From the NCBI GenBank assembly GCA_030590765.1, contig JAUVCP010000043.1, positions 1-10,379 of the forward strand: 10,379 bases of DNA, in the 5' to 3' direction. Both the position numbers and the translations under genes were made by a program. Source of the DNA: Flavobacteriaceae bacterium (GTDB lineage Bacteria > Bacteroidota > Bacteroidia > Flavobacteriales > Flavobacteriaceae). Of this stretch, positions 1 to 5,656 are shown piece after piece. Position 1 is the stretch's first letter. The number at the start of each line of letters is the position of its first letter. A model generated the notes under the pieces. The model had not been told where the DNA came from. It saw only the letters and a list, made by a program, of their open reading frames with translations, and did no database searches.

Positions 1-239
1 TTTAAAAAATACCCTAAATTCATAAAATACCCTTTAAAACTATCATTATAGCAAATTTTAACAGTATAGTTAAGGAATATTTAACTTTATTTGAAGAGTT
101 ATTACAAATTTTTTAACAAAATTTTAAAAAAGTAACTCCATATACCTTGTATATTTGTAAAATAAATCATACCTTAGGGTCATGAATCAAAATACCTAAA
201 ATTTTGTTTTCATTATGATTAATTTTGAGTTAGTAAATT
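1..239. other. Gene-free AT-rich stretch downstream of the PNP gene
   Basis: I find no credible coding frame here; the longest ATG-started plus-strand frames are only five to eight codons. The left end carries two copies of AAAATACCCT (6-15 and 24-33) 18 bases apart, which may be chance in such AT-rich DNA. The right part holds a Bacteroidota-type -7 box and a hairpin, described separately as a candidate small RNA. What lies beyond base 1 is unknown, so part of this stretch could be regulatory DNA for a neighbour outside the window. Confidence 0.6.
150..157 (+). promoter_or_regulatory. Candidate Bacteroidota -7 promoter box (TATATTTG), plus strand
   Basis: TATATTTG matches the Bacteroidota -7 consensus TAnnTTTG exactly. 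It is preceded by an A/T-tract-rich stretch (110-132), but no TTG/TTTG lies at the expected 17-23 base distance, so the -33 element is poor. Transcription would start near base 162 and run into the terminator at 240-268 without crossing a gene. Confidence 0.35.
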
Positions 240-268
240 AAAGCATCCCATTACTGGGATGCTTTTTT
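162..268 (+). ncRNA. Candidate structured small RNA, about 107 nt
   Basis: Inferred from three elements in the correct order on the plus strand. First is a perfect TAnnTTTG box at 150-157. Second is an internal hairpin at 182-213, with ATGAA and CAAAAT pairing to ATTTTG and TTCAT across a small internal loop, and a 7-base apical loop. Third is a strong Rho-independent terminator at 240-268. No open frame longer than eight codons is present; a five-codon frame starts at 182 and an eight-codon frame at 215, neither with a ribosome binding site. It matches no RNA family I recognise. It could instead be a 3' UTR or readthrough segment of something outside the window. The weak -33 region is the main doubt. 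Confidence 0.35.
240..268 (+). terminator. Rho-independent terminator, strongest on plus strand, probably bidirectional
   Basis: A perfect 11-bp stem (240-250 with 255-265, core AAGCATCCCA) closes a TTAC tetraloop and runs into six T residues on the plus strand. Read on the minus strand the same stem is followed by TTTAATTTA, a weaker U-rich tail. It can therefore also end the minus-strand transcript, whose last gene (the purine nucleoside phosphorylase) stops at 296. Confidence 0.85.
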
Positions 269-295
269 AATTTTATCTTTTATCAAGTAAACTAT

Positions 296-1111
296 TTACT
301 CCCAACTCTTTACAAATTCCTTAACCAATTTACTAATCTTTTTTTCAGATGATTTTGCTGCCAATTGAACAGCTTCATGTGATACTTCTTCCACATGGCC
401 TTCAATTCCCAGATCTGTAATTACCGAAATACCTAAGCAATGCATGCCCATATGCTTGGCTACAATTACTTCTGGCACTGTACTCATACCAACTGCATCA
501 GCACCCATCAAACTCACCATTTTGTATTCGGCTGGAGTTTCAAAGGTGGGACCCTGGAGGGCTAGGTAAATCCCTTTTTGAACAGGAATACTATTTTGCT
601 TGGCAATGTTTTCCATTACCTCTATCATTTTTAAATTGTAAGGCTCGTGCAGATCTAAAAAACGTGGACCAAATCTATCTTCATTCATTCCCCGTAAAGG
701 ATGTTCAGGCATCATATTGATATGATCACTTATGATCATGATATCACCAACTTTAAAACTTGGATTTACACCACCAGAAGCATTAGAAACAATTAAATTT
801 GCAATACCTAAAAATTTCATTACCCTGATAGGAAAAGTGACCTCTTTCATTTTCCAACCTTCATAGTAATGAAATCTGCCTTGCATGGCAACAACATTCT
901 TATTACCTAGTTTACCATAGATCAAAGTTCCTGAATGTCCCTGAACTGTTGAAACCGGAAAATTAGGAATTTCCTTATAAGGAATACTAATTTCAATATC
1001 GATCATATTGACCAAACTGCCCAAACCTGTACCAAGAACAATTCCAAAATCCGGTTCTTTGATACCCCTTTTCTTTAAAAATTCAACTGTTTCCTTTATT
1101 TTGTTGTACAT
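296..1111 (-). CDS. Purine nucleoside phosphorylase (trimeric PNP family)
   Basis: Cytoplasmic enzyme of purine salvage that splits purine nucleosides with phosphate into free base and (deoxy)ribose 1-phosphate. At 271 residues it has the usual length of the trimeric, human-PNP-like family. Visible motifs are the phosphate loop GTGLGSL (27-33), QGRFHYYEGW (77-86, with the phosphate and sugar contacts Arg79 and His81), SNASGGVN (109-116), TFETPAE (189-195, Glu191 matching human Glu201) and GMSTVPEV (208-215). His245 in SHEAV matches human His257. The position of human Asn243, which recognises the base, is Asp233 here (ITDLG). The ATG start lies inside the end of lpxK, a 29-base overlap, so the two are probably translationally coupled; no Shine-Dalgarno is visible. 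It is the last gene before the terminator at 240-268. Family assignment is firm; preference between guanosine, inosine and adenosine is open. Confidence 0.93.
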   Translation of the reverse strand: MYNKIKETVEFLKKRGIKEPDFGIVLGTGLGSLVNMIDIEISIPYKEIPNFPVSTVQGHSGTLIYGKLGNKNVVAMQGRFHYYEGWKMKEVTFPIRVMKFLGIANLIVSNASGGVNPSFKVGDIMIISDHINMMPEHPLRGMNEDRFGPRFLDLHEPYNLKMIEVMENIAKQNSIPVQKGIYLALQGPTFETPAEYKMVSLMGADAVGMSTVPEVIVAKHMGMHCLGISVITDLGIEGHVEEVSHEAVQLAAKSSEKKISKLVKEFVKSWE

Positions 1112-2126
1112 AATTCACTATTATTTTATTAAAATCTTTTCCATTATTTAAAAATTCAGTTTGAATTGGTAAATAATAAATATTTTTATCATTCTCAGAA
1201 AAGTTACGTACATAATCTTTTTCTGTAGTGAGAATAATTTTCTTCTCCTCATCTATATCCTCAAATGTATCACTAATCTTTTTTAAATCCTTAGATGAAA
1301 AATTATGATGATCAGGATACTTCATATGAATAAAATCAATTTCATTGGCCTTTATAAATTCAACCAAAGGTTTAGGATTTGCAATTCCTGTCACCAACAT
1401 AACCTTATACTTTTTCAAATCTAAAATAGTTATCTTTTCTTTACCCCTAACAACTGCTTTATTGTAATTGATTCTGGTAAAAAATACGGTCTGATTCAAT
1501 TCAGGTTTTAACTTCTTCGAAATTTCAAATTGTTCCTCCTCTGACAACTTAGAAGGGCATTTGGTTACGATAATAATTTGCGCTCTTTTGGATCCCTCTT
1601 TTTTTTCGCGCAAGTTTCCTGCAGGCAAAACTATATCATCCACATACAAACTCCCAAATGAAGTAAGCAAAATAACAAATCCAGGTTGCACTTGCCTGTG
1701 CTGAAAAGCATCATCAAGTAAGATCACTTCAGGTTTTGGATTCTGTAAGTTTAAATGTTTGATGCCATTGACCCTGTCTGCATCAACAGCTACAATTATA
1801 TCCTCAAATTTCTTATAAAACTGTAATGGTTCATCTCCAATCAGCTCAGCTGTTGAATTTTTATCAGCAATTTGAAATTCTTTCGTTTTTCTTTTATATC
1901 CTCTGCTTAAAACAGCGGTTTTAAAATCATCTTTCAACAATCGTATCAAATATTCTATTTGGGGAGATTTTCCTGTTCCGCCAACATTTAAATTACCTAC
2001 CACAATTGTAGGTATTGAAAATGAAGTAGTAGACAACAAACCTTTATCAAATGCTTTATTTCGCATACCAACTATTTCTCCATATAACAATGAAAATGGA
2101 TACAATATTTTACGAATCTTACTCAC
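1083..2126 (-). CDS. lpxK: Tetraacyldisaccharide 4'-kinase LpxK
   Basis: Phosphorylates the 4' position of the tetraacyl disaccharide 1-phosphate to give lipid IVA, a late step of lipid A synthesis at the inner face of the inner membrane. The 347 residues match the family. The N-terminal segment KILYPFSLLYG (6-16) is the usual membrane-associated start. The Walker A motif GGTGKSP is at 49-55, followed by LSRGYKR (73-79), GDEP (97-100), DDAFQHR (138-144, normally DDGFQHR), LPAGNLRE (167-174), PDHH (271-274) and TTEKDYVR (300-307). The start is GTG at 2126. The next Met, residue 21, would cut into the conserved N-terminal segment, so GTG is preferred. A 35-base gap separates it from ribBA, and its 3' end overlaps the phosphorylase gene by 29 bases. 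Neighbouring LPS-transport and lipoprotein-transport genes fit its envelope role. Confidence 0.95.
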   Translation of the reverse strand: MSKIRKILYPFSLLYGEIVGMRNKAFDKGLLSTTSFSIPTIVVGNLNVGGTGKSPQIEYLIRLLKDDFKTAVLSRGYKRKTKEFQIADKNSTAELIGDEPLQFYKKFEDIIVAVDADRVNGIKHLNLQNPKPEVILLDDAFQHRQVQPGFVILLTSFGSLYVDDIVLPAGNLREKKEGSKRAQIIIVTKCPSKLSEEEQFEISKKLKPELNQTVFFTRINYNKAVVRGKEKITILDLKKYKVMLVTGIANPKPLVEFIKANEIDFIHMKYPDHHNFSSKDLKKISDTFEDIDEEKKIILTTEKDYVRNFSENDKNIYYLPIQTEFLNNGKDFNKIIVNYVQQNKGNS

Positions 2127-2161
2127 AAATAAATTTATTTAACACAAAGATTTATACATTT

Positions 2162-3307
2162 TTAAAATGAAATATAATCTACAATATCCAATCCATAGCC
2201 AATCATCCCTACTCTTTTAATAGAATACTCACCATTAGATATCAAACGTATTTTTGTAATATTCAAATCGTGTAAAATTTGAGCACCTATCCCGAAATCC
2301 TTTAAGTCCATTTTTCCTACAGGTTCCAGTTTTTCATCATCGGCCTGAGCTTTCTTCAGATTTTTCAATCTATTGATCAAATCATACGACTGATACTCCT
2401 GATTGATAAATACGATCGCTCCTTTTCCTTCTTTATTGATCAAGTCAAACATTTTACTTAATTGATCATCTGGATCACTGGTTAATGTTCCAATAATATC
2501 ATTATTGATCAATGTAGAATTAACTCTAACCATAACCTCTTCTCCTCTTTTCCAGTTTCCTTTTGTTAATGCAACATGCACCTGATTGGTAGTGGTTTGT
2601 TTATATGCTCTAAGACAGAATTTTCCAAATCTGGTTTCAATGCTAAAATCTTCCATTTTATCGATCAATGAATCATGACGCATTCTGTACGCTACAAGGT
2701 CTTCAATTGAAATTATTTTAAGATCGAATTTCTTTGCCACGTTCATCAACTGTGGCAAACGGGCCATACTACCATCTTCGTTTAAAATTTCAACCAGTAA
2801 TCCTGCCGGTTTCAAACCTGCCAGTTTTGCTAGATCTATTGCTGCTTCGGTATGACCGGTTCTTCTTAATACTCCCCCTTCTTTTGCTCTTAAAGGAAAT
2901 ATATGACCCGGTCTACCTAAATCACCAGATACCGTTTTATCTAAAGTAAGTGCTTTCACTGTTTTGGCACGATCATGTGCAGAAATACCTGTAGTACACC
3001 CATCTCCTATTAAATCAATAGAAACTGTAAACTGTGTATTGTGCAAAACTGTATTTTTACCAACCATTAAATTAAGATCCAGTTCATCACACCTGTTATC
3101 CGTAAGCGGAGCACAGATCAAACCTCTTCCATAAGTTGCCATAAAATTGATTATTTCAGGCGTAACCATTTCCGCAGCAGCAATAAAATCACCTTCATTT
3201 TCTCTATCAATATCATCTACAACAATGATCAATTTTCCATTTTTCACATCTTCAATAGCTTCTTCAATGGTATCTAGCTGAATTGTTGTTTTATTTATCG
3301 TTTCCAT
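2162..3307 (-). CDS. ribBA: RibBA-like: active DHBP synthase domain with degenerate GTP cyclohydrolase II domain
   Basis: The N-terminal half (about 10-210) is 3,4-dihydroxy-2-butanone 4-phosphate synthase, which makes the four-carbon unit of riboflavin from ribulose 5-phosphate. Its catalytic signatures are intact: DDIDRENEGD (31-40), TTGISAHDRA (105-114), RPGHIFPLRA (132-141), GHTEAA (151-156), VEI (172-174) and MAR (181-183). The C-terminal half (about 215-381) is laid out like GTP cyclohydrolase II, and keeps DFGIGAQIL (337-345) and a VGMIGYGLDIV end (366-376). However, where the zinc ligands should be, RVNSTLIN...TLTSDPD, the three cysteines are replaced by Leu266, Ser277 and Pro279, and the EGRGIG loop is not recognisable. 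I infer that only the RibB reaction is catalysed, so a separate GTP cyclohydrolase II should exist elsewhere. The ATG start is 7 bases after the permease stop, indicating co-transcription. No FMN riboswitch is visible upstream. Confidence 0.88.
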   Translation of the reverse strand: METINKTTIQLDTIEEAIEDVKNGKLIIVVDDIDRENEGDFIAAAEMVTPEIINFMATYGRGLICAPLTDNRCDELDLNLMVGKNTVLHNTQFTVSIDLIGDGCTTGISAHDRAKTVKALTLDKTVSGDLGRPGHIFPLRAKEGGVLRRTGHTEAAIDLAKLAGLKPAGLLVEILNEDGSMARLPQLMNVAKKFDLKIISIEDLVAYRMRHDSLIDKMEDFSIETRFGKFCLRAYKQTTTNQVHVALTKGNWKRGEEVMVRVNSTLINNDIIGTLTSDPDDQLSKMFDLINKEGKGAIVFINQEYQSYDLINRLKNLKKAQADDEKLEPVGKMDLKDFGIGAQILHDLNITKIRLISNGEYSIKRVGMIGYGLDIVDYISF

Positions 3308-3314
3308 TTTTTAA

Positions 3315-4760
3315 CTACGATTTATTATTATCAATTTTAAATATTTTATTAAAGAAATTTGTAATAGGTTGCATAAAAGTATCCACATTAAAAATCCCTT
3401 TGTCTTTTGTTGCCCTGATCATTAAAAAAACACCAAATGGCAACAAAACAATAGACGCTAACCAACCTCCAAGAAATGGAGAAATTGTATTTGATTCTGC
3501 CATATTTTTTCCAAGAGTGGATATAAAAAAATAAATTACAAAAATAATTATTGCCATGATCATTGGTAAACCAAACCCCCCTTTTCTAATAATTGACCCC
3601 AATGGCGAACCAATAAAGAACAGAACCAAACATGCTACAGAAAAAGCCAACCTTTTGTGATACTCAGTATCATAGGCATTTATTATTTTTTGTTTGTTCA
3701 TTAAAGTTTCTTTAAAACTTGAAATATTATCCAGATTACTGGAAACAAATGTAGTAGCATTATTGATGATCGAGCTCTTATCTTCATCATTAAAATTATT
3801 AAGTATATCTGTTTTTAGATTGTATTTTGAAATGGTAGTATCTTTTACAAGTTTATTACCTCTTAATATTTTATACGTTCTAATTGCCCTGTTTTCAACG
3901 AATTTATGAAAGGGTTCATCAAGTGAATCTACATAATACTGCAATTGATTCAAACTAAGCATTTCTTTACCCGATTTATACTTTACATCATCCGGATCAA
4001 AATTACCGATGCTGGACACATCAATATTTATTTTATACCTATCAAAATGTGCCTTGATAGCGGGTACCTTTTCCCGTTGTTTTCTAGTACTCTTTTTATT
4101 TATAATTTCTTCATTATAAAAACCATTTTCTAAAACCAGAGTAAGATATCTGCTTCCTTCTTCTGAAACAATTTCACCTTTCTCAGCAGTGATCACCTTA
4201 TTATTAACACTATTTGATTTAATTTCATAGATCAAAACATCTTTCAAAAAATTGTTTTCAGGACCATACTTTTCTTTGAATTTAATACTATACCCAGGAA
4301 TTTCTGTATTAAAAGTTCCGGCAACTAAAGCCAGCCCAGGTTCTTTCATTTTCATATTATAAATCAAATTCTTCGACTTTAATGAAGCATATGGAAATAT
4401 ATAATTCAAAAACAAAAAATTCAAACTACTCAAAACAATCATCAAAATAACCAGCGGTCTAATCAAACGTTGCAATGATATTCCTGCAGATTTTATAGCT
4501 GCAAATTCATAATTTTCAGCAAGGTTTCCCAATGCCATAATGGAAGATAATAAAATTGCAATTGGCAAGGCAGTAGGAATCATCATCAAAGCAATGTAGC
4601 CTAAAAACTTAAATATGATAACAATATCAATTCCCTTTCCTGCAATTTTATCAAACTGCAACCACAATGCCTGCATGATAAGGACAAAAAGGATTATTAA
4701 AAATGTTGCCAAAAAAGGCGTAAGAAAACTCTTAAGTATGTATTTATTTAAGATTTTCAT
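3315..4760 (-). CDS. LptF/LptG (YjgP/YjgQ) family LPS-export permease
   Basis: Inner-membrane subunit of the Lpt machine, which with ATPase LptB extracts lipopolysaccharide from the inner membrane and passes it to the periplasmic bridge. It has 481 residues. Three N-terminal membrane segments (about 11-33, 52-74, 101-122) are followed by a long periplasmic part (about 124-365) and three C-terminal segments (about 372-390, 398-416, 430-448). The family's cytoplasmic loop is visible at 76-98 (ALGNL..YEF.AIKSAGIS..R), and SPLGSIIRKGGFG (385-397) follows the fourth segment. The E. coli proteins have about 360 residues; the excess lies mainly in a charged stretch (about 245-365) between the beta-jellyroll region and TM4. 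I cannot decide between LptF and LptG from sequence alone. It sits 190 bases downstream of lolA, across a long palindrome, and 7 bases upstream of ribBA. Confidence 0.9.
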   Translation of the reverse strand: MKILNKYILKSFLTPFLATFLIILFVLIMQALWLQFDKIAGKGIDIVIIFKFLGYIALMMIPTALPIAILLSSIMALGNLAENYEFAAIKSAGISLQRLIRPLVILMIVLSSLNFLFLNYIFPYASLKSKNLIYNMKMKEPGLALVAGTFNTEIPGYSIKFKEKYGPENNFLKDVLIYEIKSNSVNNKVITAEKGEIVSEEGSRYLTLVLENGFYNEEIINKKSTRKQREKVPAIKAHFDRYKINIDVSSIGNFDPDDVKYKSGKEMLSLNQLQYYVDSLDEPFHKFVENRAIRTYKILRGNKLVKDTTISKYNLKTDILNNFNDEDKSSIINNATTFVSSNLDNISSFKETLMNKQKIINAYDTEYHKRLAFSVACLVLFFIGSPLGSIIRKGGFGLPMIMAIIIFVIYFFISTLGKNMAESNTISPFLGGWLASIVLLPFGVFLMIRATKDKGIFNVDTFMQPITNFFNKIFKIDNNKS

Positions 4761-4775
4761 TCAGCTAATTAATGT

Positions 4776-4948
4776 TTTAAACCTAAATTGAGCGATTCTG
4801 GGCAAAAAAGATTGCCAATGCTGTGGTACAAAAAGGAATTCATAAAATTTGAATTCACCTTGTTGGTGATAGAGAATTTTTGAATTTTCTTTTTGTGCTG
4901 CATGATTGGTAGTATTTAAAGTTTGGAATCGCTCAATTTAGGTTAAAA
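4776..4948. repeat. 173-bp imperfect palindrome (long hairpin) between lolA and lptF/G
   Basis: Terminal arms AACCTAAATTGAGCGATTC (4780-4798) and their exact reverse complement (4926-4944) are separated by 127 bases, which themselves continue the palindrome around the same centre (4862), with no insertions or deletions. By hand count, 84 opposed positions from 4776/4948 inward give about 58 Watson-Crick pairs, 11 G-U pairs on the plus strand and 15 mismatches. The tip is a TCACC-TTGTT-GGTGA hairpin at 4855-4869. In the minus-strand mRNA it would form a long intercistronic hairpin separating lolA from lptF/G and could affect processing or relative expression. TTAAT flanks both sides (4769-4773 and 4951-4955), so a small non-autonomous inserted element (MITE-like) is an alternative origin. 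Confidence 0.85.
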
Positions 4949-4950
4949 GG

Positions 4951-5595
4951 TTAATCATTTATAAAATAACCCATTTTTTCATATTTACTCTTATCAAAGG
5001 TGAATAAATTTGAAGCTAGATCTTTATTTGTTTTGATCTTTTTGGCCGTAAGAATTGTATTGGTTCCATTTTTACCATTTTCAATTACCTGATAAATATT
5101 CATGGAACTAAGATCAACTCCAACTAGAACAGAGTTTACTTCTGAATTAGAATCCATAGGAACCAACTTTACAAACTGGATATTTTTACCTTTGATTTTC
5201 TTTTTTTCTCCCATATAAAAGGAATAACCACTTTTATAAAAGGAATAGAATTTTGAAGGTGTAACCAAATTCTTATCATCAATATCGGCGTTTGACACAT
5301 TTACTTCTTCATTCTCAGGTATAATGGTGTACGTCTTATTACCATCAAAAATTTGTGTTGATCCAAAAAGATTAACCTTATATTTTTCTCCTTGTAAAAG
5401 TACATCACCACTAAGCTCTTGTCTTACATCTTCTTCTTTATTATCAAGAACATAATCAAAATCAACAAAAATATTTTTGTAAGAACTCATCTTTTGAGAT
5501 ACCTCATCCAATATTTTTTTCGCCTCTCCTCCATTTTGGGAAAAAGAATCTAAAGAGATTAAAACTATAAAAACAGTAAATATTATTCTTTTCAT
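4951..5595 (-). CDS. lolA: LolA-like periplasmic lipoprotein carrier protein
   Basis: Periplasmic protein expected to carry lipoproteins from the inner-membrane Lol complex towards the outer membrane. It has 214 residues. A classical signal peptide (positive MKR, hydrophobic 4-15) has a probable cleavage site after SFSQ (about residue 20), a form common in Bacteroidota. The mature part has the all-beta LolA-family pattern: an early helix with ILDEVSQKMSSYKNI (28-42), then strands including LSGDVLLQGEKYKVNL, a F-DGNKTYTIIPENEEV segment typical of the family, and a C-terminal NLFTFDKSKY. Bacteroidota usually lack LolB, so how cargo is handed over is not clear; this is family knowledge. The gene is 61 bases downstream of ftsK, and the ATG at 5595 follows an A-rich leader without a Shine-Dalgarno. 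Confidence 0.86.
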   Translation of the reverse strand: MKRIIFTVFIVLISLDSFSQNGGEAKKILDEVSQKMSSYKNIFVDFDYVLDNKEEDVRQELSGDVLLQGEKYKVNLFGSTQIFDGNKTYTIIPENEEVNVSNADIDDKNLVTPSKFYSFYKSGYSFYMGEKKKIKGKNIQFVKLVPMDSNSEVNSVLVGVDLSSMNIYQVIENGKNGTNTILTAKKIKTNKDLASNLFTFDKSKYEKMGYFIND

Positions 5596-5656
5596 TTTTT
5601 TTATTATTAATTCATGTCATTTTGGTTTTCAACAATATACAAAAACCTATTCATTT

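Noticed and set aside
6..33. Two AAAATACCCT copies as an iteron or operator array
   Set aside because: Only two copies, 18 bases apart, in AT-rich intergenic DNA at the window edge; no further evidence.
2127..2161. TAAATTTG overlapping the lpxK GTG as a promoter
   Set aside because: A transcript starting there would begin inside lpxK, and no -33 element lies at suitable distance.
4769..4903. A 44-codon ATG-started minus-strand frame running through the palindrome
   Set aside because: It spans most of the inverted repeat, has no visible ribosome binding site, and a second minus-strand frame is open for 58 codons over the same bases, as can happen by chance. The structure explains the sequence better than a peptide does.
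4776..4948. Palindrome read as a transcription terminator for lolA
   Set aside because: Neither arm is followed by a U-tract on either strand, and the stem is far longer than any intrinsic terminator.
5620..5645. GGTTTT/AAAACC inverted arms in the ftsK-lolA gap
   Set aside because: The arms are only six bases with a 12-base loop and no U-tract; too weak to call a terminator or operator in this composition.
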